From DATBLE01 sp963808815 (GTDB taxonomy: Bacteria > Actinomycetota > Thermoleophilia > Gaiellales > Gaiellaceae): a stretch of 64,000 nucleotides of DNA. Made by a program: the position numbers and the translations under genes. The notes beneath the pieces were generated by a model. That model was not told the DNA's origin. It worked only from the letters and a program-made list of their open reading frames with translations, and made no database searches. The stretch lies in NCBI GenBank assembly GCA_963808815.1, contig CAWEGI010000014.1, forward strand, positions 124,001 to 188,000, given 5' to 3'. Shown here piece by piece: positions 1 to 9,981 of the stretch (position 1 is the first letter of the stretch; each line of letters starts with the position of its first letter).

Positions 1-724
1 CGCCGGACTGGAGCGGAACGTGAAGATGGCGGGAGACGGTCGGCGTCTCGCGAAGCGCGTCGAGGAGCGGTGCGGTGAGGTGGTTGACCTCGATCGACGA
101 CAGTCGGAGCCGTGCGAGACCGGGCGTCACGCCGACGTCGCGGATCAGCCGCGGCAGGTCGTAGGCCTGCTCGCGGTTCCTGTAGCAGCCGAGGTTGATC
201 CCGGTGAGCACGATCTCGCGGTGACCCTGGGAGACGCGGCGGCGCACCTCGGCGAGCACGGCATCCGCGGGCCGGCTGCGCGATGCGCCGCGCACGAACG
301 GGATCACGCAGAAGTTGCAGGAGAAGCTGCAGCCGTCCTGCACCTTCACGAAGGCACGAACGCGGTCGAGTCGGGCTTCGCCCTGGACACACGCGATCGG
401 ACCGACATCGCCGGCGATCGTGTCGGCGGTCTCCTCGCTTCGCTTCGCCACGACGACGACGTTGTCCGGCAGCCCGGCAAAGGCGTCGGCCGCGAGGTTG
501 GCGCCGCACCCGGTGACGTACACCCGCCGGTGGGTGCGCGCCGCACGCGATGCGGCGTGCCGCGACTTCCGGAGCGCCTCGTGCGTCACGCAGCACGTGT
601 TCAGCACGGCGACGTCGCCGCCCAAGCACTCCTCATGCCCGTCGCCCAGCAGACGCTCGCGCACCGCCTGGGCGTCAGCGTGCGAGACCTTGCAGCCGAG
701 GAAGTCGACCGAGAAAGTCGCCAT
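1..724 (-). CDS. mtaB: tRNA methylthiotransferase, MiaB/MtaB family (3' end outside the window)
   Basis: Radical-SAM enzyme that adds a methylthio group to modified A37 of tRNA. From the ATG at 722-724 the first 241 residues can be read; the C-terminal part lies beyond position 1. The N-terminal UPF0004 domain opens with FLGCKVSHADAQ, the MtaB-type form, with further cysteines in LNTCCVTHEA and VTGCGAN. The radical-SAM CxxxCxxC cluster motif is CSFSCNFC near residue 140. The start follows the prmA stop by 11 nt, so it is the last visible gene of a minus-strand operon hrcA, dnaJ, prmA, mtaB. The MtaB rather than MiaB assignment rests on the GCKVS motif and on this neighbourhood. Confidence 0.9.
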   Translation of the reverse strand, partial: MATFSVDFLGCKVSHADAQAVRERLLGDGHEECLGGDVAVLNTCCVTHEALRKSRHAASRAARTHRRVYVTGCGANLAADAFAGLPDNVVVVAKRSEETADTIAGDVGPIACVQGEARLDRVRAFVKVQDGCSFSCNFCVIPFVRGASRSRPADAVLAEVRRRVSQGHREIVLTGINLGCYRNREQAYDLPRLIRDVGVTPGLARLRLSSIEVNHLTAPLLDALRETPTVSRHLHVPLQSG

Positions 725-735
725 CCGCGCGGACC

Positions 736-1482
736 TTACTGCGTCCGCACGAGCAGATCGGCGACCCACCCCTCCGCCTCGCGACGGTCCTCGCGGCGAT
801 AGCCGGGCAACTGCGGCGACTCGGTGAGGAGGTAGCCGGACGTGATCACGCGATCGCAGTCGAGCCGCGCGGCGATTCGGCCGTCGATGTCGAGGGCAAC
901 GTTGACGACGGCGTTCTCGGTCTCCGGCAGCGCGGAGTCGGCCGCGTCCGCGACCTGGACGTCGACGGCGACTCCGTTCGCCGCCGCGTTCCGCATCGTC
1001 GCCTCGACCGCCTGCGGGTCGAGGTCGACGGCGTGAACGGGCTCGAAGCCGAGCTTCGCCGCCGCGATCGAGAGGACTCCCGATCCGCAGCCGGCGTCGA
1101 GCAGACTCCCCCTCGGGACGTCGAGCAGCAACTCGAGGCAGAGCCGTGTGGTCGCATGGGCGCCGGTCCCGAAGGCCCGGCCGGGATCGATCACCACCGG
1201 GATCGCGTCGCCGTCGGGCTGCTCCCACGGCGGCCCGACCCAGAGCGGCCCGACCCGCACCGGCCGGTGGAAGGCCCGCCAGCGGTCCTCCCAGCCCTCC
1301 TCCACCTCGGTCGACCGCGCGCCGCCGAACGCCGACCAGAGCCGTTCCTCCCCGTGGTCGTCCGTGTATGCCGCCAGCTCGACGCCGCCGGGCGAGTCGC
1401 GCTCCTCGAAGCCCTCCGGGAAGAGCTCGAGCATGATCGCGCGGGCCCGCTCGGCTTCGGCGGACGGGACCGACACCGACAC
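736..1482 (-). CDS. prmA: Ribosomal protein L11 methyltransferase
   Basis: SAM-dependent methyltransferase that trimethylates ribosomal protein L11. The 248-residue product has a short N-terminal substrate-binding region, the PrmA signature GTGAHATT near residue 115 and the SAM-binding motif LDAGCGSGVLSIAAAKLG right after it. The usual NILA catalytic stretch reads NVALD here, a mild divergence. It is shorter than E. coli PrmA (about 290 residues), mostly in the N-terminal domain. The GTG start lies 11 nt after the dnaJ stop, the usual dnaJ-prmA arrangement. Confidence 0.92.
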   Translation of the reverse strand: MSVSVPSAEAERARAIMLELFPEGFEERDSPGGVELAAYTDDHGEERLWSAFGGARSTEVEEGWEDRWRAFHRPVRVGPLWVGPPWEQPDGDAIPVVIDPGRAFGTGAHATTRLCLELLLDVPRGSLLDAGCGSGVLSIAAAKLGFEPVHAVDLDPQAVEATMRNAAANGVAVDVQVADAADSALPETENAVVNVALDIDGRIAARLDCDRVITSGYLLTESPQLPGYRREDRREAEGWVADLLVRTQ

Positions 1483-1493
1483 GCGCCGCAGCG

Positions 1494-2618
1494 TCAGCGG
1501 AACGCGCTTTTCAGCTTGTCGAAGAACCCCTCGTCGTCTGGCCGGTACGTCTCCTCGTCGGCCGTCTGCTCGAACTCGGCGAGCAGACGACGCTGCTCGT
1601 CGTTCAGCCGCCGCGGCACCATGACGTTGACCAGCAGCCGGTGGTCACCCCTCCCGCGGCCCTGGAGGACGGGCATGCCGGCGCCGCGGATCACGCGCAC
1701 CTGCCCCGGCTGCGTGCCCGGCTCGAACTCGAGCTCGACGTCGCCGTCGATGGTCGGCACCGTCGCGGTCGTGCCCAGCGCAGCCTGCGTGATGGTCAGG
1801 TCGACCTGCGAGATCAGGTCGTTGCCCTCGCGGACGAACCGCGGATCGGGCTTGACGCGAACCAGCACGTACAGGTCGCCGGCGCGCCCGCCGACCTCGC
1901 CGGCGTGTCCCTCGCCGCCGAGCCGGATGCGCTGGCCGTCATGGATCCCCGGCGGGATCTCGACCGCGACCGTGCGCTCCTCGACGACGCGCCCGTCGCC
2001 GCCGCACGTCGTGCACGGATGCTCGACGATGCGGCCGGAGCCGTCGCAGTGGGGACACGCCTGCGCCCGGACGAACTGGCCGAAGACGGTGTTCGACACC
2101 TGCTGGACGCGCCCTGCTCCGGCGCACGTGGGGCACGTGACCGGGTGCGTGCCGGACTCGGCGCCGCTGCCACCGCACGTTCCGCAGGGGACGGCGACGC
2201 GGAGCGGCACGTCCCGGGTCACGCCCCGGGCCGAATCGACCAGCTCGATCGCGACCTCGGCGGCGATGTCGGCGCCGCGGGCCGCGCCGCGCGGCCTGCC
2301 GCCGACGCCGAAGAGGTCGTCGCCGAAGAACGCAGAGAACAGATCGCCCAGCGACCCGAAGTCGAAGCTCGTCGGCTCGAAGCCCCCGCTGCGCAGGCCC
2401 GCGTGGCCGAACCGGTCGTACAGCTCTCGGCGCTCGGGGTTCGAGAGCACCTCGTAGGCCTCGACGACCTCCTTGAAGCGGGCCTCCGCCTCCGGATCCT
2501 CGGACACGTCGGGGTGCAGTTCCCGGGCGAGCCCGCGGAAGGCCTTCTTGATCTCGGGCGCGGTCGCGGTGCGCCCGACGCCGAGCAGCTCGTAGTAGTC
2601 GCGTTCGGTGGTCGCCAT
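1494..2618 (-). CDS. dnaJ: Chaperone DnaJ
   Basis: Hsp40 co-chaperone that delivers substrates to DnaK and stimulates its ATPase. The 374-residue protein has a J domain (residues 5-70) with the HPD motif, a Gly/Phe-rich linker, and a zinc domain with four CxxCxGxG repeats (CGTCGGSG, CPTCAGAG, CPHCDGSG, CTTCGGDG) near residues 140-210, then the C-terminal substrate-binding region. This makes it a type I DnaJ. It follows hrcA by 60 nt. dnaK and grpE are not in the window, so they are encoded elsewhere. Confidence 0.97.
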   Translation of the reverse strand: MATTERDYYELLGVGRTATAPEIKKAFRGLARELHPDVSEDPEAEARFKEVVEAYEVLSNPERRELYDRFGHAGLRSGGFEPTSFDFGSLGDLFSAFFGDDLFGVGGRPRGAARGADIAAEVAIELVDSARGVTRDVPLRVAVPCGTCGGSGAESGTHPVTCPTCAGAGRVQQVSNTVFGQFVRAQACPHCDGSGRIVEHPCTTCGGDGRVVEERTVAVEIPPGIHDGQRIRLGGEGHAGEVGGRAGDLYVLVRVKPDPRFVREGNDLISQVDLTITQAALGTTATVPTIDGDVELEFEPGTQPGQVRVIRGAGMPVLQGRGRGDHRLLVNVMVPRRLNDEQRRLLAEFEQTADEETYRPDDEGFFDKLKSAFR

Positions 2619-2678
2619 CAGCCGAAGCGTAGCCCCGTGCGCCGCCGTCGAACCCGACGGCTCCGCTCCGGCTCGCAG

Positions 2679-3716
2679 CTACTCGCCGTAGATCACCTCG
2701 GCGAACCGGGACAGCTCGGAGGCGGCCGACCGCACCGTGCGGATCGCCTTGTCGTAGTCCATGCGCGACGGGCCGATCAGGCTGACCGCGCCGAGCGTGC
2801 GGTTCGCTATCCCGTACGCGGCGCCCACCAGGGCGAGGTCGCGCAGGCCCGGATCTGCGAGCTCGTCGCCCACCCGGACGAACGGACGGCGAGGGTCGAG
2901 CGCTTCGGCGAGCATGTCCAGCAGCGTCCGGCGGCGCTCGAGCAGGTCGATCAGCGACCGGTACGAGCCGAGTTCGTCGTCCCGAACGTCGTCGAGCAGT
3001 CCGGCCGCTCCGCCCACATACACCCGCTGCTCGTCGTCCTCGGCGTCCGTGAACGCGGACTCGACCAGCCGGAGGAACGCCGACTCGGCGAACGGGAGCG
3101 TCGGATCCTCGAGGCGACGGCGGAGCTGCCCGCTCCCGAGCGAGAGCCCGACCACCTGGTCGTTCAGGTACTGGCCCACCCAGTGGACGAGGCCCGGATC
3201 GACCGGGGTGTCGAACGCGTACACGCGCTTGGTGACGCCGCCGCTCGAGGTGATCACGACCACCATCGCCACCTGGGGCTGGAGCAGCAGCACCTCGACG
3301 TGGCGGACGGTGGCGGTCTGGAGCGGCGGCGCCGACACGAGCGCGATCAACCGCGTGACCTGGGAGAGCATCTCGGTGGTCGCCTGGAGCGCCGACTCGA
3401 CCTCGCTGCGCGCAGCCGTCAGGTCGAGCGGGAAGGTGGGGGGCCGGGGCGCCGGCCGCTCGAGCAGCCGGTCGACGTAGTAGCGATAGCCGCGGTCGGT
3501 GGGAACGCGTCCCGCCGATGTGTGTGGGTGCGTGAGCAGGCCGAAACGCTCGAGCTCGGCGAGCTCGTTGCGAACGGTCGCCGAGGACACGCGCATGCCG
3601 GTGCGCTCGACGAGGTGCTTCGACCCGACCGGCTGACCGGTCGCGACGTACTCCTCGACCACCTGGACGAGGATCTCCCGCTGGCGTTGAGTGAGGTCGG
3701 GGGCTGGCGAAATCAC
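2679..3716 (-). CDS. hrcA: Heat-inducible transcription repressor HrcA
   Basis: Repressor of class I heat-shock genes that normally binds CIRCE. The 345-residue protein starts with the HrcA winged helix (LTQRQREILVQVVEEYVATG, then GSKHLVERTGMRVSSATVRNEL) and keeps the GLLTHPHTSAGRVPTDRGYRYYVD hallmark around residues 60-85 (shown in part). I found no CIRCE repeat near it. The GTG start at 3716 has a possible -10 box TAGAAT (3731-3736, minus strand) 14 nt upstream, inside the end of hemW, so hrcA-dnaJ may have its own promoter as well as read-through from lepA-hemW. Confidence 0.95.
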   Translation of the reverse strand: MISPAPDLTQRQREILVQVVEEYVATGQPVGSKHLVERTGMRVSSATVRNELAELERFGLLTHPHTSAGRVPTDRGYRYYVDRLLERPAPRPPTFPLDLTAARSEVESALQATTEMLSQVTRLIALVSAPPLQTATVRHVEVLLLQPQVAMVVVITSSGGVTKRVYAFDTPVDPGLVHWVGQYLNDQVVGLSLGSGQLRRRLEDPTLPFAESAFLRLVESAFTDAEDDEQRVYVGGAAGLLDDVRDDELGSYRSLIDLLERRRTLLDMLAEALDPRRPFVRVGDELADPGLRDLALVGAAYGIANRTLGAVSLIGPSRMDYDKAIRTVRSAASELSRFAEVIYGE

Positions 3717-3733
3717 GTCTGTGCAGGGAAATT

Positions 3734-4864
3734 CTACGTTAGTAAATCGGCGGTCACGCCGCCGCCGAGGAAGCGTCCCCGCTCGGTCAGCGTCAGCGTC
3801 TCATGGCCGTTCACGCCGGTGCGGGCGACCAGGCCGAGCCGTTCCAGGCGTCCGAGCGCCTCGCGGTCGACCGAGACTTCCAGGCCGGCGAGGAGAAGCG
3901 GCTCGTCCAGCCGCAGCCCGAGCATCACCCGCTCGCGGCGGCGGGTCTCGGCGTCCAGCGATTCGAGCTCATGGGGCGGCTGCCGACCCTCGGCGAGCGC
4001 GCGGAGGTAGGGCGCCAGCCGCGGGGCGTTCCGTCGCCGGACAGCCTCGATTGTCGAGACCGCGCCGATTCCGAGGCCGAGGTAGTCCCGTCCGAGCCAG
4101 TACGCCAGGTTGTGCCGGGCCCGGAGATCCCGGCCGTCCTCTGCGCGGCAGAAGTTCGCCGTCTCGTACCAGCGGTAGCCGACCCCCGTCAGGGTGGCGA
4201 CCACCCGCTCGAAGTAGGACTCCATCGACCCGGCCTGGCGCTCGAGCTCGACTCCGTGCGCGTGGGTGAAGCGCGTGCCCGGCTTGGCCTCCAGCTCGTA
4301 GCAGGACACGTGCTCGGGTTCGAGCGCGAGCGCCTCGACGAGGTCGGAATCGAGGTCGGCGGCGGTCTGGCCCGGGATGCCGTAGATGAGGTCGAGCGAG
4401 ATGTTGTCAATTCCGGCATCACGGAGAACGTATACGGCTCGGCGGACGTCTTCCGGCCGCGCGCGCCGCTCCAGCACGGACAGAAGTCGCGGCTGGAAGC
4501 TCTGCGCGCCCAACGACACACGGTTGACACGTTTCCGTGACAGAAGCCGGGCGAGCGACGGCGTCACGGTCTCCGGGTTCGCCTCGACCGTGACTTCGTC
4601 CGCGTCGGGCAGGCCGTCGAGCAGCCGCGTGAGTGCAGCCGGCTCGGTGAACGTCGGCGTCCCGCCGCCGAGGAAGATCGTCTCCAGCCGCGGCGCCAGC
4701 ACGCTGTGCTCCAGCTCGAGCTCCGCGAGCAGGGCCTCGACGTACGCCCCGTGCTGGTCGAGTCGGCCGACAGCGGTGACGAAGTCGCAGTAACCGCAAC
4801 GGTGCCCACAGAACGGCAGGTGGACGTAGAGGTGGCGAACTCCGGTGAGGCCTTCGTCTCTCAC
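3734..4864 (-). CDS. hemW: Radical SAM protein HemW (heme chaperone, HemN-like)
   Basis: HemW inserts heme into respiratory enzymes. It resembles coproporphyrinogen dehydrogenase HemN but uses the CxxxCxxC form seen here in HLPFCGHRCGYCDF near residue 15, followed by IFLGGGTPT and the LDLIYGIPGQT stretch. The frame is open to 4954, but I place the start at the GTG of 4862-4864, which overlaps the stop of the upstream DUF1272 gene as GTGA. That gives 376 residues starting MRDEGLTGVRHLY, the usual family start. Extra upstream residues would only overlap the zinc-ribbon gene. Position between lepA and hrcA is the conserved location. Confidence 0.93.
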   Translation of the reverse strand: MRDEGLTGVRHLYVHLPFCGHRCGYCDFVTAVGRLDQHGAYVEALLAELELEHSVLAPRLETIFLGGGTPTFTEPAALTRLLDGLPDADEVTVEANPETVTPSLARLLSRKRVNRVSLGAQSFQPRLLSVLERRARPEDVRRAVYVLRDAGIDNISLDLIYGIPGQTAADLDSDLVEALALEPEHVSCYELEAKPGTRFTHAHGVELERQAGSMESYFERVVATLTGVGYRWYETANFCRAEDGRDLRARHNLAYWLGRDYLGLGIGAVSTIEAVRRRNAPRLAPYLRALAEGRQPPHELESLDAETRRRERVMLGLRLDEPLLLAGLEVSVDREALGRLERLGLVARTGVNGHETLTLTERGRFLGGGVTADLLT

Positions 4865-5037
4865 GACGACCTCCGAGGCCGCGGTCTCAGCTCGCCGCCG
4901 CAGTTCGGGCACACGTGCTCCATCGCCTCCGCGCAGCCGGCGCAGAACGTGCACTCGAACGAGCAGATGGCGGCCGGACCATCAGCGGTCAGCGCGCCAC
5001 CGCACCGCTCGCACACGCTGCGCATCTCCAACGCCAT
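4861..5037 (-). CDS. DUF1272 small cysteine-rich zinc-ribbon protein
   Basis: A 58-residue protein reading MALEMRSVCERCGG at its start, then ICSFECTFCAGCAE and CPNCGGEL. These are the hallmarks of the DUF1272 family, which has eight or nine cysteines likely binding zinc and no known function. The ATG (5035-5037) lies 3 nt after the lepA stop, and its TGA overlaps the GTG of hemW. It is therefore translationally coupled inside the lepA-hemW operon. Its position between lepA and hemW is not a common arrangement that I know of. The family call is secure from the cysteine pattern; the role is unknown. Confidence 0.88.
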   Translation of the reverse strand: MALEMRSVCERCGGALTADGPAAICSFECTFCAGCAEAMEHVCPNCGGELRPRPRRSS

Positions 5038-5040
5038 GCC

Positions 5041-6828
<1,788 letters not shown>

Positions 6829-7035
6829 GGGGGAGCGATGATCGTAGCGCCGGGCCCTGGGGCCCCTCGGCCGCGTCTAGGCCAGGATCTTCGTCGGCAT
6901 ACCGCCCCGAACGGCGTGGAGCCGCTCGAGCCAGGGCTTAGCCTCGAGCCGCTCGAAGGTCTCGCCCCTCGGTCAGAGAAGGTTCACCTCGCGCACAGAG
7001 GCACGGATACAGCCTAGAGCCGTCGGGCCGGGCCT
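6829..7035. other. Intergenic region upstream of lepA
   Basis: 207 nt between the GNAT gene stop and the lepA start, both on the minus strand. It holds the probable lepA -10 box (TACGAT, 6841-6846, minus strand). A short minus-strand open stretch ending near 6878 reads like the tail of a regulator (TFERLEAKPWLERLHA) but has no start or body. I see no RNA gene. Confidence 0.5.
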
Positions 7036-7539
7036 TCAGGCCGGTCGGTCGAGGCGCATCAGGCGATGCGGCAGCCCGTCCTCCTCGACATCGAGGACGT
7101 GCCAGAAGCCCGCCTTCTCGAACGCCCGCCAGGACCGCCGGTTCGACTCCTCGACCGTGGCGACGACCGCGTTCACTGCCGGGTCGACGAAGACGACGTC
7201 GCGGGTGAACGCGGCCACAATGCGCGGTCCGAGACCATGACCGACGAGATCCGGCTCGCCGATCAAAAGGTCGACGCCCGCCACGTCGTCGTCGACCTGG
7301 ACGAGCTGCTGCCATTCGGGGTGGTCGGTTACGAGGTAGGTCTGGATCATCCCGGCCGGACGGCCGTCGAGCACGATCAGGAACTGACGCGTCGGACGAC
7401 GGCCCTCGATCGCCTCATAGCGTTTCTCGATCGCCTCCTCGATCGGCTCGCGCCACCAGCGGGCGACATGCTCCTCCTTCAGCCAGCGCTCGATGAGGAC
7501 CACGTCCTCCTCACGGAGCGGCGGGAACGCGATGGTCAC
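7036..7539 (-). CDS. GNAT acetyltransferase, AAC(6')-Ib/AacA-like
   Basis: 167-residue acetyl-CoA-dependent N-acetyltransferase. The layout follows aminoglycoside 6'-N-acetyltransferases of the AAC(6')-Ib type: LREEDVVLIERWLKEEHVARWW at the start, the middle stretch GVDLLIGEPDLVGHGLGPRIV with the acetyl-CoA loop, and RRSWRAFEKAGFWHV near the end. The GTG start (7537-7539) overlaps the TGA of murJ (GTGA), so it is translationally coupled to murJ. The family also includes siderophore and lysine acetyltransferases, so aminoglycoside is only a candidate substrate. Confidence 0.8.
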   Translation of the reverse strand: MTIAFPPLREEDVVLIERWLKEEHVARWWREPIEEAIEKRYEAIEGRRPTRQFLIVLDGRPAGMIQTYLVTDHPEWQQLVQVDDDVAGVDLLIGEPDLVGHGLGPRIVAAFTRDVVFVDPAVNAVVATVEESNRRSWRAFEKAGFWHVLDVEEDGLPHRLMRLDRPA

Positions 7540-9161
7540 GGCGTTGCAGGCCGGCGCCGCAGGAGGCGCAGCCCGCGCAGCTCGTCGACCCGGAGCAGCC
7601 GGCACACGAGGACGTACGCCGCCGCACCGCCGGCGAGCGCCAGGCCCAGCGACACGACCTGGGCGACGAACCGGCGCCCGAGCTCGTGGTCGAGCGGCCA
7701 CCAGATCCCGTAGGCGACGCCGGCGAGCACGAGCGACGCGAGGCTGATCCTGAGGACGGAGCTCATCGTCCGGGTGACGTCCAGGCGGCCGAGCTTCCGG
7801 CGGAGCAGGATCAGGAGCACGACCGTGCCCGCGATGTTCACGATCGAGGTCGAGAGCGGGATCCCCCAGATGCCGAACCGGTAGAACGCGGCGTCGAGCA
7901 CCGCGTTCAGGCCGAGGTTGGCGAGCGCAACCCCCGTGGGGACCCAAGCCGCCTGGAGGGAGAAGAAGGCGCGGTTCAACATCAGCATCGCGCCGTTGAA
8001 GGCGAGGCCGAGCGAGAAGGCCGCGAGACTGGCTGCGACGACGGTCGTCTGGGACGAAGTGAAGTCACCGCGCTGATAGACGAGGCGGACGATCGGCTGG
8101 GCGAGGACGGCGCAGATCACGCTCGCCGGGATCAGCAGGAACGCGATCTGGCGCAGGCCGCCTGTGACCATCGAGCGGAAGCCGTCGAAGTCGCGCCGGG
8201 TCGCCAGCCGTGAGAGCGACGGGAACAGAACGGTCGCGACGGCGACCGAGAACATCCCCTGCGGAAAGATGTAGAGACGGAACGCGGCGTTGATCGAGCT
8301 GGGCGCCTGATACTTGTCGAGCAGGCGCGCGGCGAAGATCGTGTCGACGAACGCGTTGAAGTTGATCAGCCCTAGACCGAGCGTGATCGGGACCATCAGC
8401 TTGAACGTCCGTGCGACCGCCGGGTCGCGCAAGTCGATCACCACGTGCAGCCGGTCGTCGCGGCCGCGCAGCCATGGAAGCGGCAGCAGGAACTGCAGGA
8501 CGGTCGCAATCAGGATCGAGAACGCGTAGACGTAGAGCTGCGTGTCGATCGTGTCCGCCTTCGGAACGCCGATCACGAGGCCGACGATGATCGCGACGTT
8601 CCAGAGCACCGGCGACAGCGCGGGCACGGAGAAGTGCTCGTAGCTGTTCAGGATCCCGACGACGATCCCGGTCAGGCCGAGGATGAGGACGATCGGGAAG
8701 AGCACGCGCGACAGCCCGACCGCGACGCCCGAGTAGCCGAAGATCTGCATCACCCAAGGCGCGATCACGATGAAGAGGGCGGTCAGGCCGCCGAGGCCGA
8801 GCATGATCAGCCAGAAGAGGCTCGAGGCGACACGCCACGCGCGTTTGCGCTCCCCCTTCTCCAACAGCTCGCTGAAGACCGGCACAAACGCGGAAGACAG
8901 GGCGGCGTCGGCGACGAGCGCGCGGACGGTGTTCGGGACGAGGAAGGCGACCTCGAACGCGTTGATCGGCCCGACGGTGCCGAAGTAGTAGCGGACGACC
9001 GACTCACGGACGAGGCCGACCACCCGGGAGAGCCCGGTGGCGCCGGCAAAGACGACGGTCGAGTAGGCGAGGCGGCGGCGGTGCTGGGCGCCTCCGGTCG
9101 GCAGCGGTTCGGGGGTCGGGGCGGCAGCGTCCTCGGTGGGAGCGCTCACGAGGGTGAGCAT
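7536..9161 (-). CDS. murJ: Lipid II flippase MurJ (MviN family)
   Basis: Polytopic membrane protein that flips lipid II in peptidoglycan synthesis. After a proline/alanine-rich N-terminus it reads STVVFAGATGLSRVVGLVRE, the MurJ N-terminal hallmark, followed by about 14 hydrophobic helices. 541 residues from the ATG at 9161; the frame is open to 9194, but those residues run toward the divergent gene. Actinobacterial MurJ often carries long cytosolic C-terminal domains; this one ends shortly after the last helix. murJ within the lepA-rpsT-leuS region fits actinobacterial synteny. Confidence 0.92.
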   Translation of the reverse strand: MLTLVSAPTEDAAAPTPEPLPTGGAQHRRRLAYSTVVFAGATGLSRVVGLVRESVVRYYFGTVGPINAFEVAFLVPNTVRALVADAALSSAFVPVFSELLEKGERKRAWRVASSLFWLIMLGLGGLTALFIVIAPWVMQIFGYSGVAVGLSRVLFPIVLILGLTGIVVGILNSYEHFSVPALSPVLWNVAIIVGLVIGVPKADTIDTQLYVYAFSILIATVLQFLLPLPWLRGRDDRLHVVIDLRDPAVARTFKLMVPITLGLGLINFNAFVDTIFAARLLDKYQAPSSINAAFRLYIFPQGMFSVAVATVLFPSLSRLATRRDFDGFRSMVTGGLRQIAFLLIPASVICAVLAQPIVRLVYQRGDFTSSQTTVVAASLAAFSLGLAFNGAMLMLNRAFFSLQAAWVPTGVALANLGLNAVLDAAFYRFGIWGIPLSTSIVNIAGTVVLLILLRRKLGRLDVTRTMSSVLRISLASLVLAGVAYGIWWPLDHELGRRFVAQVVSLGLALAGGAAAYVLVCRLLRVDELRGLRLLRRRPATP

Positions 9162-9235
9162 AGGGAGCGCGCCTGTTGCTCCCGACCTCTCCAAGTGGCG
9201 TTTCGGAACACCACGAAGCGGAACCCCTCCACGGG

Positions 9236-9646
9236 ATGACTTCTGCGGTGAGGGAAAGAACGCGCTGGCCGCCAGGTGTGCTGGCTGCCTTTCGACGCCG
9301 GAAGACCGGACTGTTGACCACCTACCGGCGTGACGGGATGCCCGTTTCGACCCCCGTCACCATCGCCACCGTCGGCGACCTGCTCGTCTTCCGGACATAC
9401 CACACGGCCGGCAAGGTGAAGCGGCTCCGCCGGGATCCGAGCGTCGTCGTGCTCCCATCGAGCTTCCGCGGACGGGCGCGGGGCCACCCCGTGTCGGGCC
9501 GCGCTCGGAAGCTCGAGGGCGATGCGGAGTGGGCAGCCCGTGCGGCGATCGCGCACCGTAGTCCCGTGATGCAGGGGCTGGGCGTCCCGCTGGCGCACCG
9601 GCTCGCACATCTGCGGACGTTGCACTACGCGATCGACCCGGCCTGA
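9236..9646 (+). CDS. PPOX-class F420/flavin-dependent oxidoreductase
   Basis: 136-residue split-barrel protein of the pyridoxamine-phosphate-oxidase-like superfamily, resembling the mycobacterial Rv2061-type F420-binding proteins. Visible features are GLLTTYRRDGMPVSTPV, the barrel strand LLVFRTYHTAGKVKRLRRDPSVVV and a short C-terminal helix. It is monocistronic between divergent murJ and rpsT. Substrate unknown; the F420 preference is inferred from the family and the actinobacterial setting. Confidence 0.75.
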   Translation: MTSAVRERTRWPPGVLAAFRRRKTGLLTTYRRDGMPVSTPVTIATVGDLLVFRTYHTAGKVKRLRRDPSVVVLPSSFRGRARGHPVSGRARKLEGDAEWAARAAIAHRSPVMQGLGVPLAHRLAHLRTLHYAIDPA

Positions 9647-9680
9647 GACGGGGCGCGCCGGCTGTTGCTACCATCGTCAC

Positions 9681-9702
9681 GCCCGCACGCAGCGGGCCTT
9701 TT
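9681..9702 (+). terminator. GC hairpin with short U tract just before rpsT
   Basis: GCCCGC-ACGCA-GCGGGC followed by CTTTT ends 6 nt before the rpsT ATG. It could end transcription of the PPOX gene. A TACCAT box at 9669-9674 would place a start of transcription near 9681, so the hairpin could instead be the first element of the rpsT leader. Confidence 0.55.
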
Positions 9703-9708
9703 CACGCC

Positions 9709-9975
9709 ATGCCGAACATCGAGCAACAGAAGAAGCGCGTCCGGATCGCCGTGCGCCAGCGGGACGAGAACATCCGCTACCGCTCGACGGTCAAGACGCT
9801 GACGAAGCGCCTCCAGGCCGCCGTCGAATCCGGCGAGGCCGACACGATCGCCGCCGAGCACCGCACGCTCGTGCGCTGGGTCGACCGCGCCGCCTCGAAA
9901 GGCGCGCTGCACGCGAACACCGCGGCCCGCAAGAAGGCACAGGCCGCGCGTCTGGTCGCCGGCGGCTCGTCCTAG
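9709..9975 (+). CDS. rpsT: 30S ribosomal protein S20
   Basis: 88-residue, very basic protein that binds 16S rRNA. MPNIEQQKKRVRIAVRQ near the start, KTLTKRL and the C-terminal GALHANTAARKKAQAARLV are standard S20 sequence. It is convergent with holA, its usual neighbour, with one GNAT and one PPOX gene between them. Its 5' leader forms the hairpin noted separately. Confidence 0.97.
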   Translation: MPNIEQQKKRVRIAVRQRDENIRYRSTVKTLTKRLQAAVESGEADTIAAEHRTLVRWVDRAASKGALHANTAARKKAQAARLVAGGSS

Positions 9976-9981
9976 CCCCGA

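Noticed and set aside
3700..4000. CIRCE operator near hrcA
   Set aside because: No TTAGCACTC-N9-GAGTGCTAA repeat or close variant was found near hrcA or dnaJ.
1641..4010. A 789-codon open frame on the plus strand
   Set aside because: It is the antisense of dnaJ and hrcA and lacks any family motif; long antisense frames are expected at this GC content.
6848..6960. Fragment of a regulator gene (TFERLEAKPWLERLHA)
   Set aside because: Too short, no start and no domain; may be chance or an old remnant.
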